Shown here: piece by piece, positions 7,463 through 13,706 of the stretch
Position numbering within the stretch: position 1 is the stretch's first letter
How the letters are laid out: every line of letters starts with the position of its first letter
DNA from: Candidatus Omnitrophota bacterium
GTDB taxonomy: Bacteria > Omnitrophota > Gorgyraeia > B26-G9
Reading direction: 5' to 3'
Assembly: GCA_022013205.1 (NCBI GenBank)
Contig: JAKLQT010000245.1
Location: 1-13,800 of the forward strand
Length of the DNA stretch: 13,800 nucleotides
Translations under genes and position numbers: made by a program
Notes under the pieces: model-generated
The model's input: only the letters and a program-made list of their open reading frames with translations
Told to the model about the DNA's origin: nothing
Databases searched by the model: none

Positions 7463-7506
7463 CGCACAGTAACTTATGTCGGCTGACGCCTCCATAAGTT
7501 ACGTGC
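7463..7506. repeat. Direct-repeat copy 2 forming a 14-pair hairpin just before aroC
   Basis: Copy 2 of the 17-base repeat (7463-7479) is folded back: GCAC (7464-7467) pairs with GTGC (7503-7506), A7468 is bulged, and GTAACTTATG (7469-7478) pairs with CATAAGTTAC (7493-7502). The 14-base loop contains a small GGC/GCC pair. The hairpin ends six bases before the aroC Shine-Dalgarno sequence, so it could affect aroC translation if transcribed from upstream. Confidence 0.6.
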
Positions 7507-7524
7507 TCATTTAGGAGATAAATT

Positions 7525-8550
7525 ATGTTACGTTTCATGAGTGCCGGTGAATCGCATGGGGAATGCATGGTGGGTATTCTTGAAGGGTTGCCCGCGGGTT
7601 TGAATGTTGATGTTGGATTTATTAATAAGGAACTCACCAGACGCCAGCTTGGGTACGGCCGCGGAGGCAGGATGAAGATAGAAAAAGATACAGTCAGTAT
7701 TCTTTGCGGAATTAAAGGCAAAAAAACTCTGGGCAGTCCGGTTGCTTTTTCGATAAAAAATAAGGATTTTAAGATAAATGAACTGCCGCCGATAAGCGAA
7801 CCGAGGCCGGGACACGCGGATCTGGCAGGAGCGATAAAATACGGGTTTTCTGATATGCGCTGCGTTTTGGAGCGGGCTTCCGCGCGGGAAACAGTTATCC
7901 GGGTTGCCGCGGGTTCAATTTGTAAAATATTGCTGCGGGAGTTCGGTATAAGCATTCAAAGTACACGCATAAGTGTCGCGGGAGAAACGAACGAAAATAT
8001 GATAAAAGAAAAAATAGATATGGCCAGGAAGCAAGGTGACAGCCTGGGAGGTGTATTTGAAGTGAGGGCGGCAAATGTGCCTGTAGGCCTTGGCAGTTAT
8101 GTTCACTATGACCGCAGGCTTGACGCGCGCCTGGGGGCCGCGCTTATGTCTATTCCGTCAATAAAAGCAGTTGAATTCGGGGCAGGATTCCAAGGCGCAT
8201 CAAAACCGGGCTCTGAGGTTCATGATGTTATTTTGTATTCAAAAGCCAAAGGTTTTTACCGTCAGACGAATAATGCCGGGGGCCTTGAAGGCGGCATGAG
8301 CAACGGAGAAATCATAGTTGCCAGATGCGCGATGAAGCCGATAGCAACATTGGGCAGCCCATTGCCAAGCGTACATATAAAAACAAAAAAGAAAGTCAAG
8401 GCATCTGTTCAGCGCTCAGATATCAGTGCGGTTGAGGCTGCTGGTGTAATTGGCGAGAGCATGATGGCAATTGTTATTGCAGACGCATTTCTTGAGAGAT
8501 TTGGTTCTGATGATCTAAAAATGATTAAAAAAGTTTACAAGCTGAAGTAA
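7525..8550 (+). CDS. aroC: Chorismate synthase
   Basis: AroC converts 5-enolpyruvylshikimate-3-phosphate to chorismate by trans-elimination, needing reduced FMN. The 341-residue protein opens with the family signature SAGESHGECMVGILEGLPAG, followed by RRQLGYGRGGRM, the central DMRCVLERASARETVIRVAAG segment (position of the third Prosite signature-like region) and the C-terminal GGLEGGMSNGEIIVARCAMKP with its substrate-binding residues. Length is slightly under the usual 350-390 but all core segments are present. AGGAGA six bases before the ATG supports the start. It lies downstream of aroE but separated by a hairpin-rich spacer, so it may have its own control; the DUF4416 gene follows 18 bases later. 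Confidence 0.96.
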   Translation: MLRFMSAGESHGECMVGILEGLPAGLNVDVGFINKELTRRQLGYGRGGRMKIEKDTVSILCGIKGKKTLGSPVAFSIKNKDFKINELPPISEPRPGHADLAGAIKYGFSDMRCVLERASARETVIRVAAGSICKILLREFGISIQSTRISVAGETNENMIKEKIDMARKQGDSLGGVFEVRAANVPVGLGSYVHYDRRLDARLGAALMSIPSIKAVEFGAGFQGASKPGSEVHDVILYSKAKGFYRQTNNAGGLEGGMSNGEIIVARCAMKPIATLGSPLPSVHIKTKKKVKASVQRSDISAVEAAGVIGESMMAIVIADAFLERFGSDDLKMIKKVYKLK

Positions 8551-8568
8551 TTTGGTTTATAAAGAACA

Positions 8569-9093
8569 ATGGGCATTTCTATAAAACATGAAAAAGTGAA
8601 GCTGATTATCGGCCTTATCGCAGGAGAAGGTTTATTTGATAAAGTAAAAAAGAAGTTATCATCTAAATTCGGCAAGATCGATTTTGAAAGTAAAATTTTG
8701 GATTTTACCTATACCGATTACTATAATAGGGAAATGGGAGCGGATTTAAAACGCCAGTTTCTGTCTTTTAAGCGCTTAATTCCTCCCGAGATGATCGCGG
8801 ATATAAAAAATCACACAAACGCTTTAGAAAGTAATTTTTTTTCAAGCAATAATAAGCGGACAGTTAATATCGATCCTGGATATCTGAGCCTTTCGAAACT
8901 GGTCCTGGCGACAACAAAAGACCATCAACACCGGATATATTTAGATAAAGGTATATACGCGGAGGTAACGCTGCGTTACAGGAAAAAAACCTTTTGCGCC
9001 TGGGAGTGGACATATCCTGACTACTGCTCAAAAGAATATATTGCCATATTTAATCATCTGCGTAAGGAATTATACAAAGCAAAGGAAAGTTAA
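8569..9093 (+). CDS. DUF4416 family protein
   Basis: A 174-residue soluble protein of unknown function that matches the DUF4416 pattern as I recall it: an N-terminal VKLIIGLIAGEG, a central FTYTDYYNREMGADLKRQFLSF, and the conserved core RTVNIDPGYLSLSKLVLATTKDHQHRIYL followed by GIYAEVTLRYR and WTYPDY (given here in overlapping parts; the core spans residues 96-135). The tyrosine, histidine and aspartate-rich core suggests an enzyme-like or ligand-binding site, but no activity is known to me. No signal peptide or membrane segment is visible. The gene starts 18 bases after aroC with a poor ribosome binding site and ends two bases before the next gene, so it is probably translated from a shared transcript. 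Family assignment is fairly secure; function is not. Confidence 0.85.
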   Translation: MGISIKHEKVKLIIGLIAGEGLFDKVKKKLSSKFGKIDFESKILDFTYTDYYNREMGADLKRQFLSFKRLIPPEMIADIKNHTNALESNFFSSNNKRTVNIDPGYLSLSKLVLATTKDHQHRIYLDKGIYAEVTLRYRKKTFCAWEWTYPDYCSKEYIAIFNHLRKELYKAKES

Positions 9094-9095
9094 TA

Positions 9096-10202
9096 ATGCG
9101 CGAGGTGTCCGGTTTTTATTCTAAGATGAAAAATCTGCTTTTTATTTTGAATATAGCCTTCACGCTTGTTTTCCTTTTTGTCATGTCTTATAGCTTTTCC
9201 CGCCTGTTACGCGAGGCGATAACTTATTTTACCGGCAATACTATTATTGTAATAACGATTTATTTTCTGCTGTTTTACTTATTATATTTTTTATTTATTT
9301 TTGTCCTGAAATATATTGAGGGGTTTGTTCTTGAAAACCGTATAAAGCAAAGAAAACAGAAATTCCAAAGCTGGCTGAGAAGACTAATAAACAAGGAAAT
9401 AATAACCTTCTCGTTCTTACTTGTCGGGGTGCAGGTGATCTACTTTTTTTTGGAAACGAGCGTAAATGCCTGGTGGGTGCCGATGGCGGTATTATCTATT
9501 ATTGCTCTGAACGCGTGGGAACTTCTGCCTAACTGGGTGATTCCCTATTATTCGCGGCATAAAGACCTTGATAATAGACAGCTTCAGGAGCGTCTTCTGG
9601 GACTCACCCAAAGGGCGGGGATAAGGTTTTCGCGAATTTTAGTATATGAAGACAGCAGGGCCAAGGCGGTTATTTTTGGATTTAAAAACTCAATGCGGCT
9701 TATTTTGAGCAATGCGGTGCTTGATTATGCCTTTGAGGAAATCGAGGTTCTGGTTGCTATGGAAATAGCTAAGCTGCATAAAGGTTATATCTGGAAAAAA
9801 GCGCTAATTGAGGCAATGGGCATGTTTGTTACGTTTTTTCTTGTAAGTTTTGCCTTTTTTCCTGCTTGCGAAAAATTCGGCATGGAGTTTATTTTTGATG
9901 TCGAAACATTACCGGTATTACTGGGGGTATTTTTTGTTGTTTTTACGGTTGTCTGGTTTAGCTTGAATTATTTTAAACGGGATATGGACAAAGAAAATGA
10001 TGTATATACCCTGCGCCTTTCAAAAGCACCCGAGGCATTTGTTTCTTTAATAATCCGTGAAACACAAGCGAATATTCAGAAAGATCGGGCGATTTACTTT
10101 TTTGAAAAAATGCTATGCGCTGAAACTCAGGTTTCCCAGAGGCTGATGCTTGCTCAGGACTATGCCCAGAACATGCTTTTTGAAGATACGCACCGGAAAT
10201 AG
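9096..10202 (+). CDS. M48/Ste24-like membrane protein lacking the zinc site
   Basis: The 368-residue protein has about six membrane segments (roughly residues 12-34, 48-75, 101-119, 127-144, 238-256, 271-291) and the order of a Ste24/CaaX type I peptidase: membrane bundle, then PYYSRHKDLDNRQLQERLLGLTQ-type linker (residues 150-171), a strand region ILVYEDSRAKAVIFGF, the helix that should hold HExxH, and a final soluble part. At the active-site position it reads Met222-Glu223-Ile224-Ala225-Lys226, so both zinc histidines are replaced, and the third ligand region SRxxExEAD reads KRDMDKEND (294-302) with Asp298 at the glutamate position. The frame is intact, which argues for a retained non-proteolytic role rather than decay. 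AAAGGAAAG six bases upstream supports the start; it is two bases from the DUF4416 gene. The relationship to M48 is inferred from this partial resemblance. Confidence 0.6.
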   Translation: MREVSGFYSKMKNLLFILNIAFTLVFLFVMSYSFSRLLREAITYFTGNTIIVITIYFLLFYLLYFLFIFVLKYIEGFVLENRIKQRKQKFQSWLRRLINKEIITFSFLLVGVQVIYFFLETSVNAWWVPMAVLSIIALNAWELLPNWVIPYYSRHKDLDNRQLQERLLGLTQRAGIRFSRILVYEDSRAKAVIFGFKNSMRLILSNAVLDYAFEEIEVLVAMEIAKLHKGYIWKKALIEAMGMFVTFFLVSFAFFPACEKFGMEFIFDVETLPVLLGVFFVVFTVVWFSLNYFKRDMDKENDVYTLRLSKAPEAFVSLIIRETQANIQKDRAIYFFEKMLCAETQVSQRLMLAQDYAQNMLFEDTHRK

Positions 10203-10295
10203 TAATTCAAAAGTAGTGTCAAATAAAGCATAAAAGGATATGAAAGAATTAACTAAATATTTTTGACAATACGAATTTAAAGAGATAGAAGAAAG

Positions 10296-10754
10296 ATGAT
10301 TTTAGCAAGCGCCTGTTTGGCGGGAGAAAAATGCCGTTATAACGGGGAACATCGGATGCATCCGGTGATCGCCGAGCTTGGCAAAAGAGGAAAGATAGCC
10401 GCGGTGTGCCCGGAAGTAATGGGCGGGCTTAGCATCCCAAGGCTTGCCTGCGAAATAGAAGGCGCGGACGCGCAGTCGGTGCTTGATTCAAAGGCCAGGG
10501 TGCTCAATATGGCAGGAGGCGATATTACAGAAGCAGTGCTCAGAGGCTGTTACAAGGCGCTGGATGCGGCGAAAAAAAACAATATCAAACTGGCTGTTTT
10601 AAAAGATAAAAGCGTTTGCTGCGCGGTAGATACATTATATGATGGGAGTTTTCAGTCCAGGCTGGTAAAGGGCAAGGGAATACTGGCCTTGCTCCTTGAG
10701 CACAATGGGATCAGAGTTGTAAACAGTGAGGAGCTTTTAGCTTGGCCAATTTAA
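10296..10754 (+). CDS. DUF523 / TudS-like protein
   Basis: DUF523 proteins are small; some (TudS) are [4Fe-4S] enzymes that remove sulfur from thiouracil or thiouridine. The 152-residue protein has the three cysteine regions of the family: SACLAGEKCRYNG (Cys7), AVCPEVMGGLSIPR (Cys38), and the later cysteine Cys109. The family usually reads SPSCG around the third cysteine; here it is SVCCA (106-110), so the cluster cysteine is kept but its neighbours differ, and extra cysteines occur at 13, 52, 85 and 108. The YDGSF and GKGILALLLEHNGI segments also fit. The start follows an A/G-rich stretch (AGAAGAAAG). It is separated by 93 bases from the gene upstream and 10 bases from the cation transporter downstream. 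Enzymatic activity is inferred from family only. Confidence 0.85.
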   Translation: MILASACLAGEKCRYNGEHRMHPVIAELGKRGKIAAVCPEVMGGLSIPRLACEIEGADAQSVLDSKARVLNMAGGDITEAVLRGCYKALDAAKKNNIKLAVLKDKSVCCAVDTLYDGSFQSRLVKGKGILALLLEHNGIRVVNSEELLAWPI

Positions 10755-10764
10755 TAACTATACC

Positions 10765-11979
10765 ATGAAAATTGATCTGGAAAAATTTTTAATCAAAAAA
10801 GCAAATCTCACGGATGCTGATTTAAACGACGCGGAAGTCCGCTCCCGCTATGGATATCTGGAAGGCTGGATCAGCCTTAGCGTGAATTTATTGCTTTTTG
10901 CCGCAAAAATGGCAATGGGGGTTATAACCGCGAGTATAAGCATTATTGCTGATGCTGTGCATACTGTTTCTGATGTGGCAACCTCGGCGATAGTGATCTG
11001 GGGATTTAAGGTAGCTAAAAAACCCGCGGATAAGGAGCATCCTTTCGGGCACGGACGCATGGAAAATATAGCGACATTAATAATTGCTGTTCTTTTGTGC
11101 GCGATCGGAGCAGAGCTTTTACGCGCGGCATTTACGCGTATATCCGAGCCCAGGGAAGTCAAGGGTAATATTTTTGTCATAATCGCGCTAATTGTAAGCA
11201 TAATCATCAAAGAGTGGATGGCGCGTTTTTCTTTTTCCCTGGCAAAAAAAATAAAATCTTCTACTCTTTTTGCTGATGCCTGGCATCATCGCAGTGATGC
11301 CATATCAACGCTTTTGGTCATCGCGGCGATTATCGGCTCTATGTACAGGATCTTTAAGCTGGATGCTCTTTTTGGCGCTGTTGTTGCACTGTATATTATT
11401 TATACCGGGGTGAAATTAATTAAAGAGGCAACAGTTAATTTGCTCGGGAAAGCGGCGGACAAAAAATTGCAGGATAAAATCAGGAATATTGCCCGGTCGG
11501 TTGAGGGTGTTGAAGGGGTGCATGATGTTATTGTGCATGACTACGGCGATTTTAAGGCAATCTCCCTGCATGTAGAGGTCGAACCTGCACTTGATTCGGT
11601 AAACGCGCACAAAATAGCGACATCGGTTGAGGCGCAGATCGCAAGGCAGATCAAGTCCAGCCCGATAGTACATATCGACTTAAAAAAAGGAGAGAGGAAA
11701 AAATATTCGAAAAATTTTAAACATCTTGAAAAGATGCTGAAACGTTTTCCGCGAATTATTAATTTTCATACAGTGGAGATACTCAGTAATGAAAGCGGGG
11801 ATTTTCTGACTCTGCATATCGTACTTTCAAAAATAATGAGCATTGAAGATTCGCACGCGCTCGTTCATAGCGTACAGGAATTATTAAGCAGGTATTTTAA
11901 GGGCTATAAAATTAATATGCATGTTGAGCCTTGTGATTCGCGATGTGAAATATGTTCGCAGGCCTGTAAACAGTATTAA
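10765..11979 (+). CDS. Cation diffusion facilitator transporter with cysteine tail
   Basis: CDF proteins export divalent metals (Zn, Fe, Mn, Cd) by proton antiport as dimers. Six membrane helices span about residues 33-225. The transport site is visible as His66-xxx-Asp70 in the second helix (DAVHTVSDV) and His174-xxx-Asp178 in the fifth (DAWHHRSDA), a two-His two-Asp set that in known relatives goes with zinc or cadmium; HPFGHGRMEN lies in the loop after helix two. The protein is longer (404 residues) than a minimal CDF: after the usual cytoplasmic dimer domain (about 233-308) there is a second domain of similar layout (about 316-390), then a tail with Cys390, Cys394, Cys397 and Cys401. The tail could bind metal, which is inference. 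It starts 10 bases after the DUF523 gene. Confidence 0.92.
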   Translation: MKIDLEKFLIKKANLTDADLNDAEVRSRYGYLEGWISLSVNLLLFAAKMAMGVITASISIIADAVHTVSDVATSAIVIWGFKVAKKPADKEHPFGHGRMENIATLIIAVLLCAIGAELLRAAFTRISEPREVKGNIFVIIALIVSIIIKEWMARFSFSLAKKIKSSTLFADAWHHRSDAISTLLVIAAIIGSMYRIFKLDALFGAVVALYIIYTGVKLIKEATVNLLGKAADKKLQDKIRNIARSVEGVEGVHDVIVHDYGDFKAISLHVEVEPALDSVNAHKIATSVEAQIARQIKSSPIVHIDLKKGERKKYSKNFKHLEKMLKRFPRIINFHTVEILSNESGDFLTLHIVLSKIMSIEDSHALVHSVQELLSRYFKGYKINMHVEPCDSRCEICSQACKQY

Positions 11980-12299
11980 ACGAGCAAGCTTTTGATAAGA
12001 TACCCTAATTCCTGAATAGAATTATACGAATGAAGATTGAGATAGGGGTAGTAAGTATTTAGAAAGAATTGAATAATCACTTAAAAGGTGAAGAAGTTAT
12101 TTAAGAAGTAGCGCGGAGCAAACAACCAGGTGAAATTGTATTTACTCATTCTCGACAACCATCCATGGCTGTCTGCGAGGTAAATATTGATTTTGCTCGT
12201 CCATGGCAAAATCAATATTAAAATCCGCAAATATAATTCCCCCTGTTTGTTTTATGAGCAAAGAAAAAGTGTTTTCTATCCAGGAGTTGGGGTAAGATA
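11980..12299. other. Gene-free region between the CDF gene and era
   Basis: No credible gene is seen. The first part (11980-12119) is A+T-rich with a weak promoter-like pair, TTGATA at 11992-11997 and TAGAAT at 12017-12022, with a 19-base spacer that is longer than ideal. Most of the remainder is the folded repeat listed separately. An AGGAG at 12282-12286 is followed by a GTG at 12300 and an ATG at 12321, the candidate era starts. Confidence 0.5.
12120..12252. repeat. Folded repeat element, copy A
   Basis: The outer arms 12120-12143 and 12229-12252 are inverted repeats matching at 20 of 24 positions. Between them are two hairpins: CTCG (12151-12154) with CGAG (12176-12179), containing an inner ACAACCAT/ATGGCTGT stem (12155-12172) with one mismatch, and a perfect 14-base inverted repeat AATATTGATTTTGC (12183-12196) with GCAAAATCAATATT (12206-12219). 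The left half recurs at 13707-13768. It could be a miniature inverted-repeat element or a structured RNA; no flanking target duplication is obvious. Confidence 0.65.
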
Positions 12300-12320
12300 G
12301 TGTTAAAAATAAATAATCAA

Positions 12321-13241
12321 ATGGAGAAAAATAAAAAATTTAAATCAGGTTACGTCGCGCTTTTGGGAAAACCAAATGTAGGCAAATCAACGCTGCTGAA
12401 TTATTTTCTGCAGGAAAAACTGTCTATAGTAACCGAGAAACCGCAGACAACCCGCGATGTGATACGTGGTATCTTTACCCAAGGCGATTATCAAATAATT
12501 TTTGTAGACACTCCCGGGATGCACAAACCGCGAACGCAGTTGGGCCAGCATATGATGCGCAGTGCCGTCAGTGCTGGAGTTGACGCTGATGTTGTTATTG
12601 TTATTATTGATGCCCTAAGCGGTATAACCGCGGCCGATGGGCATATATTCAGGATGATTGAAAGTAGAAAAGTTTTAAAAGGCTGCCGCTGGTCCGCTGT
12701 TTTAATAAACAAAACAGACGCGATTAAAAAGGAAGATATGCTGCCCCTCATGAAACAGTGCGCGGGTTTTCCCGGATTTGATGAATATATCCCGGTATCA
12801 GCACAGACAGGTGAAAACTGCGGCCAGGTTTTAGATAAAATCATAAAGGCGCTGCCCTATGGGCCCTCTTATTACCCTAAAGAACAGCTTACCGATAAAA
12901 ATGAGCGCTTTATTGTCGCCGAACTTATACGTGAGTCTCTTTTAAAATTATGCCGTGAAGAGGTTCCGCATTCAGTGGCCGTTGAGGTGGAAAACTTTAA
13001 GGATAACCCGGGCAGAAAAACATTAATACAGGCAACGGTTTTTTTAGAACGGCAGGCCCAGAAAAAAATTGTAATCGGCAGGAGCGGAATAATGCTTAAA
13101 ACAATCGGCACTGACGCACGCGGAGAAATCGAAAAATTTTTAGGCAGGCCGGTATATCTGGAATTAAGAGTTAAGACTCATGTTAACTGGCGTAAGGACG
13201 TGGTTTTTTTGCGGCGCTTGGGTTATGATAAAAGTCTTTGA
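12321..13241 (+). CDS. era: GTPase Era
   Basis: Era is an essential GTPase that binds the 3' end of 16S rRNA and helps assemble the 30S subunit. From the ATG at 12321 the protein has 306 residues, usual for the family. The GTPase motifs are G1 GKPNVGKST, G2 within TTRDVIRGI, G3 DTPGMH, G4 NKTD and G5 SAQTG; the C-terminal KH RNA-binding domain runs from HSVAVEVENFKD through IVIGRSGIMLKTIG (GxxG loop GRSG) to LRVKTHVNWRKD. The frame also allows a GTG start at 12300, adding seven residues; AGGAG at 12282-12286 lies 13 bases before it, rather far, while the ATG lacks a Shine-Dalgarno sequence. Relatives have short N-termini, which slightly favours 12321. It is preceded by the folded repeat and followed directly by a hairpin. 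Confidence 0.95.
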   Translation: MEKNKKFKSGYVALLGKPNVGKSTLLNYFLQEKLSIVTEKPQTTRDVIRGIFTQGDYQIIFVDTPGMHKPRTQLGQHMMRSAVSAGVDADVVIVIIDALSGITAADGHIFRMIESRKVLKGCRWSAVLINKTDAIKKEDMLPLMKQCAGFPGFDEYIPVSAQTGENCGQVLDKIIKALPYGPSYYPKEQLTDKNERFIVAELIRESLLKLCREEVPHSVAVEVENFKDNPGRKTLIQATVFLERQAQKKIVIGRSGIMLKTIGTDARGEIEKFLGRPVYLELRVKTHVNWRKDVVFLRRLGYDKSL

Positions 13242-13268
13242 GCAATATTTTCCTGACAGTAATATTGC
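13242..13268. repeat. Hairpin directly after era
   Basis: GCAATATT (13242-13249) and AATATTGC (13261-13268) form a perfect 8-pair stem with an 11-base loop, starting on the base after the era stop codon. No T-run follows, so it may protect the mRNA end rather than terminate transcription; its role is uncertain. Confidence 0.5.
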
Positions 13269-13318
13269 ACCCTCTATGATATTTTTATAGGCATAAGCAG
13301 GTTTTATAATCAGGCCAT

Positions 13319-13580
13319 AATCGACCTTTGGCTGTTGATGACGGTAAGCCTCCCATACTCTGGCTGAAGGGAGCAGGCTGTAACGGCCAAATATGCTGAA
13401 AAATTAGGAGAGCAAGGCTGTCTGGCCGCGGTAGGATGCCAAGGCACTATGGCATTTGCGGATTATCTATAGGGTCATTGGAACAGCGGTGTGTTAACTG
13501 GGGCATTGGCTCAAGTACAGTACAGGATGTATTTCCTGATACCTGGCTTCCCCGATGGTTCTTTTTGGAACAATATATAA
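13319..13580 (+). pseudogene. Decayed [NiFe]-hydrogenase small-subunit fragment
   Basis: Joining reading frames gives a run of conserved features of the C-terminal half of [NiFe]-hydrogenase small subunits. The frame at 13322 reads RPLAVDDGKPPIL, like the LDxxGRPxxF segment. The frame at 13395 reads AEKLGEQGCLAAVGCQG, like FAExxGDEGCLxxLGCKGP, then reaches a TAG at 13470 where relatives have DCP (here Asp-Tyr-Leu-stop), then HWNSGV. Dropping one G near 13491-13493 continues it as VNWGIGSS, like WNNGVNWxIGA. A further shift gives CTGCIS (13519-13536) and then PGFPDG (13542-13559), like CxGCxxPGFPDG. The order and spacing match the iron-sulfur cluster-binding region. At least three frame changes, one stop and a lost cysteine mean no functional product. 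The upstream half is missing or unrecognisable, and no large-subunit trace was found. Identification rests on remembered family motifs. Confidence 0.6.
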
Positions 13581-13706
13581 ATTTGACCCGAGGCATATCG
13601 ATATTAAAAGGGACGTGAATATTTCTTTGCATGACAACGCGCAGGATAGGTAACCGGTGAGTTAGGGGGGAAATTTTTACTAATTTAAGACTGTTAACGT
13701 AATGCG
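13581..13706. other. Unassigned A+T-rich spacer
   Basis: This stretch follows the hydrogenase-like remnant. It contains a short open frame reading FDPRHIDIKRDVNIS and onward to a stop near 13653, which has protein-like composition but which I do not recognise; it may be more of a decayed gene. Nothing else was seen. Confidence 0.3.

Larger units (their letters stand above)
7156..7524. other. Gene-free, stem-loop-rich region before aroC
   Basis: This 369-base stretch has no credible coding frame on either strand. It begins A+T-rich (7156-7205) and then becomes a succession of inverted repeats, listed separately, ending in the aroC ribosome binding site AGGAGA at 7513-7518. The dense secondary structure and internal repetition suggest either a structured leader RNA for aroC or a mosaic of dispersed palindromic repeats. 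No U-tract terminator and no clear promoter were found. A 148-residue minus-strand frame (7049-7495) crosses it but shows no recognisable protein character. Confidence 0.6.

Noticed and set aside
7049..7495. A 148-residue minus-strand open frame
   Set aside because: It overlaps the pilD end and the hairpin-rich spacer, has no recognisable domain or ribosome binding site, and follows the repeats.
10262..10291. TTGACA at 10263-10268 as a -35 box for the DUF523 gene
   Set aside because: The position 17 bases downstream is TAGAAG-like and overlaps the ribosome binding region; there is no room for a sensible transcription start.
12009..12220. A frame reading through the CDF-era spacer with only two stops
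   Set aside because: Two stops in about 70 codons is close to chance, the translation shows no recognisable family, and the right half is explained by the palindromic repeat.
13436..13618. A 60-residue open frame on the + strand
   Set aside because: It is one frame of the hydrogenase-like remnant; the conserved features switch between frames, so this is not a separate gene.
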